DNA from: Pomphorhynchus laevis
Taxonomy: Eukaryota > Acanthocephala > Palaeacanthocephala > Echinorhynchida > Pomphorhynchidae
Assembly: GCA_012934845.2 (NCBI GenBank)
Contig: WNNJ02003691.1
Location: 124,001 to 188,000 of the forward strand
Direction: 5' to 3'
DNA length: 64,000 nt
Below, in pieces: positions 32,801 to 43,699 of the stretch. The first letter of the stretch is position 1; the number at the start of each line of letters is the position of its first letter. Both the position numbers and the translations under genes were made by a program. A model generated the notes under the pieces. It was not told the origin of the DNA. It worked only from the letters and a program-made list of their open reading frames with translations, and made no database searches.

Positions 32801-35800
32801 AGAATTATTTAGAGCTGGATCAAAGAAAGGACACTTTTATTTGATATTTCGCTAACCTCTGTTAGTATCTTCGAAAAATTACAATGCTCTTCTTGCTAAC
32901 TGCTGAGCAGTGGATCTATAACACTGTTGAATGATTTAAAATAGTTGATAATGATCCATTATTGATAAATAATTATTAGAGCTGGATCAAAGAAAGAAGG
33001 ACACTTCTATTTGATATTTCGCTAACCTCTTTTAGTATCTTCGGAAAATCACAATGCTCTTCTTGCTAACTGCTGACCAGTGGATCTATAACACTGTCGA
33101 ATGATTTAAAATGATTGATAATGATCCATTATTGATAAAGAATTATTAGAGCTGGATCAAAGAAAGAAGGACACTTTGATTTGATATTTCGCTAAGCTCT
33201 GTTAGTATCTTCGGAAAATTACAATGCTCTTCTTGCTAACTGCAGACAAGTTGATCTATAACACTGTCGAATGATTTTAAATGATTGATAATTATCCATT
33301 ATTGATAAAGATTTATTAGAGCTGGATCAAAGAAAGAAGGGCACTTTTATTTAATATTTCGCTAAGCTCTGTTAGTATCTTCGGAAAATTACAATGCTCT
33401 TCATGCTAACTGCTGACCATTGGATCTATAACACTGTGGAATGATTTAAAATGATTGATAATTATCCATTATTGATAAAGAATTATTAGAGCTGGATTAA
33501 AGAAAGAAGGACACTTTTATTGATATTTCGCTAACCTCTGTTAGTATCTTCGGATAATTACAATGCTCTTCTTGCTAACTGCAGACCAGTGGATCTATAA
33601 CACTGTCGAATGATTTTAAATGTTTGATGGTCATCCATTATTGATAAAGAATTATTGGATCTGGATCAAAGAAAAGACGACACTTTTATTTGATATTTCG
33701 CTAACCTCTGTTAGTATCTTCGGAAAATTACAATGCTCTTCTTGCTAACTGCTGCTCAGTGGATCTATAACACTGTCGAATGATTTAAAATGATTGATAA
33801 TTATCCATTATTGATAAAGAATTATTAGAGCTGGATCAAAGAAAGAAGGACACTTATTTGATATTTCGCTAACCTCTGTTAGTATCTTCGGAAAATTACA
33901 ATGATCTTCTCGCTAACTGCTGACCAGTGGATCTATAACACTGTCGAATGATTAAAAATGATTGATAATTATCTATCATTGATAAAGAATTATTAGAGTT
34001 GGATCAAAGCAAGAAGGACACTTATTTGATATTTCGCTAACATCTTTTAGTATCTTCGGAAAATTACAATGATCTTCTCGCTAACTGCTGACCAGTGGAT
34101 CTATAACACTGTCAAAGGATTAAAAATGATTGATAATTATCCATTATTTATAAAGAATTATTGGATTTGGATCAAAAAAAGAAAGACACTTATTTGATAT
34201 TTCGCTAACCTCTGTTAGTATCTTCAGAAAATTACAATGTTCTTCTCGCTAACTGCTGACCAGTTGATCCATAACACTGTCGAATGATTTAAAATGGTTG
34301 ATAATAATCCATTATTGATAAATAATTATTAGAGCTGGATCAAAGGAAGGTGGACACTTTTATTTGATATTTCGCTAACCTCTGTTAGTAACCTAGGAAA
34401 ATTACAATGATCTTCTCGCTAACTGCTGACCAGTCGATCCATAACACTGTCAAATGATTTAAAATGGTTGATAATAATCCATTATTGATAAAGAATTATT
34501 AGAGCTGGATCAAAGGAAGAAGGACACTTTTATTTGATATTCCGCTAACCTCTGTTAGTATCTTCTGAAAATTACAATGATCTTCTCGCTAACTGCTGAC
34601 CAGTGGATCTATAACACTGTCGAATGATTAAAAATGATTGATAATTATCCATTATTGATAAAGAATTATTAGAGCTGGATCAAAGAAAGAAGGACACTTT
34701 TATTTGATATTTCGCTAACCTCTGTTAGTATCTTCGGAAAATTACAATGCTCTTCTTGCTAACTGCTGACCAGTGGATCTATAACACTGTCGAATGATTT
34801 AAAATGATTGATAATTATCCATTATTGATAAAGAATTATTAGAGCTGGATCAAAGAAAGAAGGACACTTTTATTTGATATTTCGCTAACCTCTGTTAGTA
34901 TCTTCAGAAAATTACAATGTTCTTCTCGCTAACTGCTGACCAGTGGATCCATAACACTGTCGAATGATTTAGAATGGTTGATAATAATCCATTATTGATA
35001 AATAATTATTAGAGCTGGATCAAAGAAAGAAGGACACTTATTTGATATTTCCCTAACCTCTTTTAGTATCTTCGGAAAATTACAATGATCTTCTCGCTAA
35101 CTGCTGACCAGTAAATCTATAACACTGTCGAATGATTAAAAATGATTGATAATTATCCATTATTGATAAATAATTATTATTGCTGGATCAAAGAAAGCAG
35201 GACACTTATTTGATATTTCGCTAACCTCTTTTAGTATCTTCGAAAAATTACAATGTTCTTCTCGCTAACTGCTGACCAGTGGATCCATAACACTGTCGAA
35301 TGATTAAAAATGATTGATAATTATCCATTATTGATAAAGAATTATTAGAGCTGGATCAAAGGAAGAAGGACACTTTTATTTGATATTTCGCTAACCTCTG
35401 TTAGTATCTTCGGAAAATTACAATGATCTTCTCGCTAACTGCTGACCAGTGGATCCATAACACTGTCGAATGATTTAAAATGGTTGATAATAATCCATTA
35501 TTGGTAAAGAATTATTAGAGCTGGATCAAAGGAAGAAGGACACTTTTATTTGATATTTCGCTAACCTCTGTTAGTATCTTCGGAAAATTACAATACTCTT
35601 CTCGCTAACTGCAGACCAGTGGATCTATAACACTGTCGAATGATTTAAAATGATTGATAATGATCCATTATTGATAAATAATTATTAGAGCTGGATCAAA
35701 GAAAGAAGGACACTTTTATTTGATATTTCGCTAACCTCTGTTAGTATCTTCGGAAAATTACAATGCTCTTCTTGCTAACTGCTGACCAGTGAATCTATAA

Positions 35801-37836
35801 CCCTGTCGAATGATTTAAAATGATTGATAATTATCCATTATTGATAAAGAATTATTAGAGCTGGATCAAAGAAAGAAGGACACTTTTATTTGATATTTCG
35901 CTAACCTCTGTTAGTATCTTCGGAAAATTACAATGCTCTTCTTGCTTACTGCTGACCAGTTGATCTATAACGCTGTCGAATGATTTAAAATGATTGATAA
36001 TGATCCATTATTGATAAATAATTATTAGAGCTGGATCAAAGAAAGAAGGACACTTTTATTTGATATTTCGCTAAGCTCTGTTAGTATCTTCGGAAAATTG
36101 CAATGCTCTTCTTGCTAACTGCTGACCAGTGAATCTATAACACTGTCGAATGATTTAAAATGATTGATAATTATCCATTATTTATAAAGAATTATTAGAG
36201 CTGGATCAAAGAAAGAAGGACACTTTTATTTGATATTTCGCTAACCTCTGTTAGTATCTTCGGAAAATTACAATGCTCTTCTTGCTTACTGCTGACCAGT
36301 GGATCTATAACACTGTCGAATGATTTAAAATGATTGATAATGATCCATTATTGATAAATAATTATTAGAGCTGGATCAAAGAAAGAAGGACACTTATATT
36401 TGATTTCGCTAACCTCTGTTAGTATCTTCGGAAAATTGCAATGCTCTTCTTGCTAACTGCTGCTCAGTGGATCTATAACACTGTCGAATGATTTAAAATG
36501 ATTGATAATTATCCATTATTGATAAAGAATTATTGGAGCTGGATCAAAGAAAGAAGGACACTTATTTGATATTTCCCTAACCTCTGTTAGTATCTTCGGA
36601 AAATTACAATGATCTTGTCGCTAACTGCTGACCAGTGGATCTATAACACTGTCGAATGATTAAAAATGATTGATAATTATCCATTATTTATAAGGAATTA
36701 TTGGATCTGGATCAAAGAAAGACACTTATTTGATATTTTGCTAACCTCTGTTAGTATCTTCAGAAAATTACAATGTTCTTCTCGCTAACTGCTGACCAGT
36801 TGATCCATAACACTGTCGAATGATTTAAAATGGTTGATAATAATCCATTATTGATAAATAATTATTAGAGCTGGATCAAAGGAAGAAGGACACTTTTATT
36901 TGATATTTCGCTAACCTCTGTTAGTATCTTCGGAAAATTACAATGATCTTCTCGCTAACTGCTGACCAGTCGATCCATAACACTGTCGAATGATTTAAAA
37001 TGGTTGATAATAATCCATTATTGATAAAGAATTATTAGAGCTGGATCAAAGGAAGAAGGACACTTTTATTTGATATTTCGCTAACCTCTGTTAGTATCTT
37101 CGGAAAATTACAATGCTCTTCTTGCTAACTGCTGACCAGTGAATCTATAACACTGTCGAATGATTTAAAATGATTGATAATTATCCATTATTGATAAAGA
37201 ATTATTAGAGCTGGATCAAAGAAAGAAGGACACTTTTATTTGATATTTCGCTAACCTCTGTTAGTATCTTCGGAAAATTGCAATACTCTTCTCGCTAACT
37301 GCAGACCAGTGGATCTATAACACTGTCGAATGATTTAAAATGATTGATAATGATCCATTATTGATAAATAATTATTAGAGCTGGATCAAAGAAAGAAGGA
37401 CACTTTTATTTGATATTTCGCTAACCTCTGTTAGTATCTTCGGAAAATTACAATGCTCTTCTTGCTAACTGCTGACCAGTGGATCCATAACACTGTCGAA
37501 TGATTTAAAATGGTTGATAATAATCCATTATTGGTAAAGAATTATTAGAGCTGGATCAAAGGAAGAAGGACACTTTTATTTGATATTTCGCTAACCTCTG
37601 TTAGTATCTTCGGAAAATTACAATGATCTTCTCGCTAACTGCTGACCAGTGGATCCATAACACTGTCGAATGATTTAAAATGGTTGATAATAATCCATTA
37701 TTGGTAAAGAATTATTAGAGCTGGATCAAAGGAAGAAGGACACTTATTTGATATTTCGCTAACCTCTGTTAGTATCTTCGGAAAATTACAATGATCTTCT
37801 CGCTAACTGCTGACCAGTGGATCCATAACACTGTGA
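29810..37836 (-). repeat. ~170 bp satellite array (about 45 units) carrying a hammerhead-like hairpin
   Basis: Head-to-tail units of about 170 bp run from decayed copies at 29810-30340 to an abrupt end at 'ccataacactgtg' (37836). On the minus strand each unit reads C(U/C)GAAGA, U, a stem (G/A)CUAAC-AGAG-GUUAGC, then GAAAUAUC. An AUCAAA/UUUGAU pairing around an 18-base loop follows. The left-edge units keep GCUAAC and CUGAAGA. Units near 30830-31010 have ACUAAC with CUGAAGA. From about 31170 most have ACUAAC and CCGAAGA. At least two unit subtypes alternate ('ggatccataac/ataataatcc' and 'ggatctataac/ataattatcc'). A few units are 2-6 bp shorter. It is the same unit as the tail of the PLE remnant at 18484-18835. 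No conserved frame. Confidence 0.9.
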
Positions 37837-37879
37837 TTGCTATCACCTATCTATCGATGATGGCCATTGATTATTTTAA

Positions 37880-37950
37880 TATTATAAACGTTTAATCAAA
37901 CATTTATTAGAATAAACGTCTGTAAAGCATTTATAGCCATTTATAGCTTT
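37880..37950. repeat. Right-flank copy of the unit that borders the array on the left
   Basis: 'ataaacgtttaatca', 'acatttattagaataa' and 'gtctgtaaagcattta' match 29130-29185. The satellite array is thus bracketed by the same sequence in the same orientation. Confidence 0.7.
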
Positions 37951-39630
37951 TAATGCATATTATATCTTCTCTATCCACCTACAATTGTCCAGAAATTTAC
38001 CATGTAGAGCATATTATACGATAAAAAATCAATAATTAATCTTTGGCTTAAAGTATCCTTGTGCTTTAGGTTAAATGATGTGTCATGATGTTTATATACG
38101 AACATCCATGTATGTACTTGAATAATAAAACACTACACAATTCGTTTAACATATCAAAACAACATCGCAAAAAAGTTAGGGTTGGTCAGTCAGTATGGTT
38201 ACCTCAATTGGTAACGAATATTACTGATTGCTCGACAGCTCAGCCACTCTCTTCTTATACATGTTTAGAAAATAATGTCCCTAATCAAATGATAAGTTTA
38301 CAATATTAATCGTTGACATTTGACTAGGTGTATCTTGATACCAAAGACATCGATGGATCTTGTTATCTTTGGACATGCTGTTGAGTATTAATATGTTATT
38401 ACTGGGACAAAAATACAATAATTTAACATTACTTATCGTCAAATAATATTCAATGAAATTAGTTGAGGTGGCTAGGACACGAAGATGGCCAAGAATTTTT
38501 GACATGTTGACAATTATTGATTATTCTTACAGCATTAGCAAATATTTTATTAGTTATATATTTTATTTTATTATTATTTTATTTCATTAGTTATATTTTA
38601 TTATAGTATTTATTTATAAAATTAAATTATAATTTTAATCTGTGAACGTAAGGAAAAATCAACTAGGAATTATACAAATCAATTGAAATTATTTACTGAC
38701 TTTCAACATTTCTCAATAAATTTTGTCCAACATTCGTCTCTTTCTTGCTATAATGTTCTTGCGGTTCTTTAAACCGTTTCAATTTATTAATCCTATCACG
38801 TCAACTAAATCTATCAGATAAAATAAGTACCTGTGTTGATTTAGTAGTTTTGAAGATTTCGTCTGTAATGCTAATCTTGCATTGCAGACGAAATCTGCAA
38901 GAGATAAATACATAATTTACAAACTGATTAACGAGAGATAAATTGAAATTAAATTTGGATACTTAAGTCCAAATAAATGTTGAATAAAAATTCAAAGTTT
39001 TTATTTCTGTTCATGTGAACAATGCGTGTTGCTTCTTGACATGCACACTTAATAGCTTTTATTAAATTCACAAAGAGTGGAATCGTTACGTTTCTACTCA
39101 ATCCAAAAAGGTTAATTAGTACTTCCCCAAATGATGATTGAGTTGCTTGTAAATCGTAAATTTTTTCCCTTCATGCTAAATAACTATTAAAATAGCAATA
39201 ATCTAGCTATTATTGCACTAATGGATTCACATTTGTTGTGTAATGGCGAAGTTAAAGATGACTATAAGATTACAAACTGTTATTCAATAAAACACCTTAT
39301 AAATTACTTTTGTATAATATAACATAGGACCGGGCTTTTCCGTCTTTTTCACAATTTGTTGATAATATCAAAAGACGGTGACAAATAAAAAATGAAGTTT
39401 AATTAATTCATTTTGTCTTTTTAAATATATTGTTTTCTTCTGGAGTAAAAGTATTCAGAACTCAAAGAGAGCTTCATAAGCTTATGCTTTTCATAGGTAT
39501 AATTATTGTAATATTTATGTGCTAAATTTCATATTTTTATATTAACGTGTTAGCAGCAAAATATTTAAAATGTTCGCCGTTTCAACTTGAAATTTTTGAA
39601 TATTCAATTTTAGTTGCCAAAAGTTTGAGT
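37951..39630. other. Gene-less region with one strong hairpin
   Basis: A near-perfect 18-bp inverted repeat spans 38854-38896 (AGATTTCGTCTG.AATGC and complement, one mismatch, 7-base loop). The plus-strand frame 38085-38309 has no recognised domain. The rest is AT-rich with no supported feature. Confidence 0.45.
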
Positions 39631-39634
39631 GGAG

Positions 39635-39880
39635 GAATTGGGGGGACGAAACCTGATAGCATAGCAGTTCCTCATGATGACCTCTAATCCTTATTTTGAT
39701 GCAACGTCTGTTATTTATTAGTCAATTCATACAAATTGACTTTTATTTAAAATTTTAATTTAAAATTTTATCGTTATATAAATTGTATAAAATTTTAGAT
39801 AATTATTTATTATTTATAATTATTTATATTTATTTTTAATTTATATATAGTATAAAATATGTAGACCCTATTATCTGATC
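39635..39880 (+). repeat. Inverted flank of the Naiad element
   Basis: The plus strand reads 'acgaaacctgatagcatagc', 'agttcctcatgatgacctct', 'cgtctgttatttattagtca'. This is the reverse complement of the element's own 3' region at 40060-40200. It lies in opposite orientation just outside the left pseudo-LTR, an arrangement known for Penelope-like elements. Confidence 0.75.
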
Positions 39881-39924
39881 TGATTTATTTTACTGCCAAG
39901 TTATCATTGACCTATGGATTAAAT

Positions 39925-40124
39925 CAAATTAAATCAGCTAACTGAGTCTACGTATTGTTATATAATTATAAAATAAACAAAACATAATAATGCTAAATCA
40001 AAATTTAATAATTAAATAATAAAATTAATAATTGTTTTTAGATTTTCTATAATTTAAATCAAGTTAAAAAAAATAAAAAATAAAATTTAAAATAAACGTC
40101 ATTTTTATGAATTGACTAATAAAT
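39925..40124 (-). repeat. Naiad pseudo-LTR, left (3') copy
   Basis: About 200 bp, nearly identical to 43441-43646 and in the same orientation. Both start 'caaattaaatcagctaactg' and run through 'taataattgtttttagattt' to 'tttttatgaatt..gactaa'. They differ by a few single-base and short length changes. Confidence 0.85.
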
Positions 40125-40293
40125 AACAGACGTTGTATCAGAATAAGAATTAGAGGTCATCAGGAGGAACTGCTATGCTATCAGGTTTCGGCCCCTAACT
40201 CCTCTACCCAACATAGCAGCGGGGCCAAATACATGCTAATGATGTATTTCCTCTGAAATAACTATCTAGTATCTTATTCTAATGCAAAGTATA
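40125..40293 (-). other. Naiad 3' untranslated region
   Basis: It follows the RT stop codon. In element sense it holds GGCCCC and GGGGCC (40218-40213 and 40188-40183) that can pair over a 25-base loop, followed by GAAACC, then CTGATGACC about 24 bases further on. The halves of a hammerhead core are present but not in an order I can fold convincingly. The block is also conserved in the copy at 50530-50690. Confidence 0.5.
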
Positions 40294-41643
40294 TTATTTA
40301 TTATCCATCCATAAAAATTTGCCACTTAAGAGTTTAAATTTATTCTTTATATTATTGTGTTGATTTATATATTTTACTATTTTCTGCTTGATGTTATTTT
40401 TATAGTAACCTAGTTTAAAATATGTATCTATTAAATTATTTAAATGATTTTGAAGAAAGCCAATATCATTACATATTGTTGCAATTCTTAAAATTTCATT
40501 ATTTAATGTATTATATTTTATATTATATGGTATGCATGAATGCTCATGCAAAAATATGTTTCTTGTAAATTTAAATATGTCATCTTTACGATATAAATTA
40601 ATAGTAGTTTTAGTTAATGTTAATTTAATGTTCATATCTAGATATACACCTTCTTTATCATTAATATTGGTTTTGTTAAGAATAAGGCTTTCTGGATAAA
40701 TGTGCTCACTAATTGAATAAAAATTATTAGAATTAAATACACATATATCATCAATGTATCGAAACATATATTTCATATATTTATATTGTTTAGATTTAGT
40801 TTTTACACAGTTATGAACAAATTCATATTCTATAAAGCTTAAAAACAAGTCAGCTATAATTGGGCTACTATTACCACCCATTGGAACACCTTTTACTTGT
40901 CTAAATATAGATGTCCCTACTTTTAAATAATTTTGATTTATCAAAATATTTAAGGATTCTATTAATTCAATTTTATCCATATATTTATATTTATTTGATG
41001 GTTTAATTTTTGTTAGATAGGCGTTATAATTATTATAACATATATATGTATATCTTTTTCCGAATATAAGATTAATTAATTTTACTAACGCTTCTTTAAT
41101 ATCTACTAAATCTAGATTTGTATAAAGCGTACTAAAATCGTATGTATTTATATTTTGAAAATTTATTCCTTTTGTCTGTTCTAAAAATTCTTTTGTAGAA
41201 TTAATACTGAAATAGTGTTTTATACCAGTATTAATTTCGATTACCTTGCAATATTTTTTAAAATGTGCTTTAATTACTTTAAGTATTTTATTCATATAGA
41301 CAGAAAGTGGTTTTAATGTACATTTAAACGCACTACATATGAACCTAGGTTTTATTGGATTTTTATGTAATTTTGGATTCCAATATAATATAGGTATAGT
41401 TTTATTATCTAATTCAACCTTTATACCCTTTTTATCCATTATAGAACAGTGACTTGTAATAATTGTTTCTAAACTCAACTCACTACGTTCATATGTTGGA
41501 TTTACATTTAAATCATTAGAATTAACCTCTTTCATTAGTATATCATAATAAAGCTTTTTGCATATGAAGACAAAGTTATTACTAGCTTTATCAATAGTTG
41601 TTATTATATAGTTATCCTTTAATTTAGTAAGTTCTTTATACAT
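40294..41643 (-). CDS. Naiad PLE ORF B: reverse transcriptase
   Basis: A 449-residue PLE-type reverse transcriptase. The N-terminal 'TTIDKASNNFVFICKK' is typical of PLE RTs, followed by 'YWNPKLHKNPIKPRF' (about 87-101), 'TYDFSTLYTNL' with the motif A Asp at 169, 'GVPMGGNSSPIIADL' (252-266) and the catalytic 'YIDDI' (296-300), then 'YLDMNIKLT'. The final segment is basic and Asn-rich. The ATG overlaps the ORF A stop by 8 bases (ATGTATAA, 41636-41643), with B one base out of A's frame. Related PLEs usually carry both parts in one ORF, so this may be a frameshift. Coupled reinitiation at the ATG/TAA overlap is the alternative. No inner stop, so the copy looks young. Confidence 0.9.
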   Translation of the reverse strand: MYKELTKLKDNYIITTIDKASNNFVFICKKLYYDILMKEVNSNDLNVNPTYERSELSLETIITSHCSIMDKKGIKVELDNKTIPILYWNPKLHKNPIKPRFICSAFKCTLKPLSVYMNKILKVIKAHFKKYCKVIEINTGIKHYFSINSTKEFLEQTKGINFQNINTYDFSTLYTNLDLVDIKEALVKLINLIFGKRYTYICYNNYNAYLTKIKPSNKYKYMDKIELIESLNILINQNYLKVGTSIFRQVKGVPMGGNSSPIIADLFLSFIEYEFVHNCVKTKSKQYKYMKYMFRYIDDICVFNSNNFYSISEHIYPESLILNKTNINDKEGVYLDMNIKLTLTKTTINLYRKDDIFKFTRNIFLHEHSCIPYNIKYNTLNNEILRIATICNDIGFLQNHLNNLIDTYFKLGYYKNNIKQKIVKYINQHNNIKNKFKLLSGKFLWMDNK

Positions 41644-43009
41644 ATTCTTTATTAATTTTATCTTTCCTTTTATAATTGTTTGTTATTTTCATTTTATTTT
41701 TAATTTTATCAAATATATAATCTTTCCAAATTTTTATCTTAGATATATTCGAGCTTTCACTATTAATCAGCTTACTAAAGTAATCATTTAAGTTATTATA
41801 TAACGAACTGTAAATTTTATTTTTGTCGTTGTTGTTATTTAATCTATATTTATACCCTTTTGATAGCAGCTTTCTTAATTCACAATTTTCAATTAATTCT
41901 AGATTATGGGTACATATATGTTCATTTATTTTATCAAAACTAAGACTTTTACAATTGCATTCTGTTTCCATTATGTTTCTAATATTATCGTTACATATTG
42001 ATTTTAATTCTTTATTATAATTACAAATTTTTCGTCCTAATGGTGGTAGGAGTTTATACCTTATTTTAGGAATATATTTACTTAAATCTGACCCTATTAT
42101 TTCTTTACTTTTAGAATTATTTAAAAGTCCGGCTATATTTATGTTATCTATACATTTATTAATGAAGTTTATGGTTAATGTATATTTTCTATTGTTATTA
42201 TTTACATTTATTGTACGATTATAGTATTTTGTATTACAATAACTGTCTATTATACAACTTAGCCTATCATAGTCGTTAATTAATTTTTGATTTATTGAAC
42301 ATATGATATCTTTAGAAAAACTTCTTATATTTACATAAAGATCTTTTAGCTTATTATCACTTAAAAGTTGTTTTAATATTTCTAATTGTTCATTTATATA
42401 CATATCTTTTTTAATATTTTTAACTCTATTTTTCCTATTCCTTTTATCACCATGACTTCTTGGTTTGCGTTTAACCGGATTATTATAATATAGTTGTTTA
42501 TTATGTATTATACTACTTCTGCCAATTCCTTGTACCACGTCATTCAATCCTAATGGGTACATGGAATTAAGCGTTTTAATCCAAAAATCTTCTTTTTCTA
42601 ATAGTTTTTGATTTAATATTGAAATGTTTTCTTCGATAATATGTTCTAAAATAAATAATTTACAGTTTTTAATATCATGTCCTATTAATCTCATATGTTT
42701 ATGAAATATAGTTTGACTATTATGCTGTATATTATATATGTGTTGCCTAAACCTAGTTTTTAACATTTGATATGTTTTTCCTATATATTGCAATCCACAT
42801 GTGCATTGTATTAGATACACTACACCTGCGGTATTGCAGTTACAATTATTATTAATATTTAATGAAAAACATTTGTTTGTCGTATTACTTACGATACAAT
42901 TATTATTATTTATAACATCACAAACTATACAATTTTTTCTGTTACATTTAAAAGATCTAAAATTGAAATCATTAGTACTTACGTATTTTTTCAATATTGT
43001 TGAGTACAT
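41636..43009 (-). CDS. Naiad PLE ORF A: N-terminal zinc-binding and GIY-YIG endonuclease domains
   Basis: A 457-residue protein. A Cys cluster (CNRKNCIVC, residues 22-30) precedes a GIY-YIG nuclease: 'VVYLIQ' (63-68), 'LQYIGKT' (73-79), R86 and H90. 'LLEKEDFWIKTLNS' near 137 has the expected catalytic Glu, followed by 'YPLGLND'. The middle and C-terminus are Asn/Lys/Ile-rich, with further Cys/His pairs ('CNCKS..', 'HICTHN') in the linker towards the RT. An endonuclease N-terminal to the RT is the permuted order described for Naiad/Chlamys-type PLEs, opposite to classical Penelope. ORF A is directly upstream of ORF B with an 8-base overlap. Confidence 0.88.
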   Translation of the reverse strand: MYSTILKKYVSTNDFNFRSFKCNRKNCIVCDVINNNNCIVSNTTNKCFSLNINNNCNCNTAGVVYLIQCTCGLQYIGKTYQMLKTRFRQHIYNIQHNSQTIFHKHMRLIGHDIKNCKLFILEHIIEENISILNQKLLEKEDFWIKTLNSMYPLGLNDVVQGIGRSSIIHNKQLYYNNPVKRKPRSHGDKRNRKNRVKNIKKDMYINEQLEILKQLLSDNKLKDLYVNIRSFSKDIICSINQKLINDYDRLSCIIDSYCNTKYYNRTINVNNNNRKYTLTINFINKCIDNINIAGLLNNSKSKEIIGSDLSKYIPKIRYKLLPPLGRKICNYNKELKSICNDNIRNIMETECNCKSLSFDKINEHICTHNLELIENCELRKLLSKGYKYRLNNNNDKNKIYSSLYNNLNDYFSKLINSESSNISKIKIWKDYIFDKIKNKMKITNNYKRKDKINKEYV

Positions 43010-43440
43010 GTAACTTTTAAGTCATAATTTTTAACGTTGCTTTTTCGGTGTCGCCACCTAGTTTAGTTGACTCAGACTAAACTTACAACGGGCCATCCAG
43101 CAGCATCTGACAGGGGGCTGCCCTGCTTAAGGCGGTTGCAGGCTGGAACAAGATCTATAAAGATCTACCACCTTCACTCCACGCGCTACGCGACCTAGCT
43201 ATTGGCCATTACCTGGTCTCTTAAACGTGATCACGTGAAGCAGTTTACATTTTAAAGTGCAACACCTTGGGATGCAAACTTCTCCCTTTTTTAAGAATTA
43301 ATAATTCATCAAACTTGTTTGAAAATAAGAAAAAATAATAGTAAAGTCGTAACCAATAATACATAGTTTCAGTATTTCTGACAGAGGTCATATTACCGGG
43401 AAAACAAAGTCCACAGGTCAATAATAACATGTCAGTAGAA
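43010..43440 (-). other. Naiad 5' untranslated region, unusually GC-rich
   Basis: About 43075-43235 is much more GC-rich than its surroundings. It contains 'caagatctataaagatcta' and 'aaacgtgatcacgtgaagc' (a CACGTG-type palindrome). A 'gaggtcatattaccgggaaa' stretch (43384-43403) is the inverse of 'tttcccggtaatataacct' at 43654. It probably includes the element's promoter; no specific box could be assigned. Confidence 0.5.
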
Positions 43441-43646
43441 CAAATTAAATCAGCTAACTGAGTCTACGTATTGTTATATAATTATAAAATAAACAAAAGC
43501 ATAATAATGCTAAATCAAAATTTAATAATTAAATAATAAAATTAATAATTGTTTTTAGATTTTCTATAATTTAAATCAAGTTAAAAAAAAATAAAAAATA
43601 AAATTTAAAATAAACGTCATTTTTATGAATTTTGACTAATAAATTG
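43441..43646 (-). repeat. Naiad pseudo-LTR, right (5') copy
   Basis: Partner of 39925-40124. It is followed at about 43672-43700 by 'gaggagtagataccaaaacc', a decayed inverted copy of the element's 'gaggagttaggggccgaaac' end. Inverted pieces thus lie outside both pseudo-LTRs. Confidence 0.8.
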
Positions 43647-43699
43647 ACTAATTTCCCGGTAATATAACCTAAGGTCGAGGAGTAGATACCAAAACCTGA

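Noticed and set aside
29810-37836. CRISPR-like array of repeats and spacers
   Set aside because: Units are continuous and similar throughout with no unique spacers, and the context is eukaryotic. It is a satellite.
29810-37836. Calling the satellite hairpin an active hammerhead
   Set aside because: The AUCAAA/UUUGAU stem is offset from the GAAA by unpaired bases, and most units have C in place of the invariant U of CUGAAGA. Only 'hammerhead-like' is supported.
38085-38309. 74-residue plus-strand ORF
   Set aside because: No recognised motif, splice context or repeat relation. It could be chance.
42801-43013. Plus-strand ORFs over the Naiad coding region (also 41823-42020)
   Set aside because: Antisense shadows of the long minus-strand ORF A.
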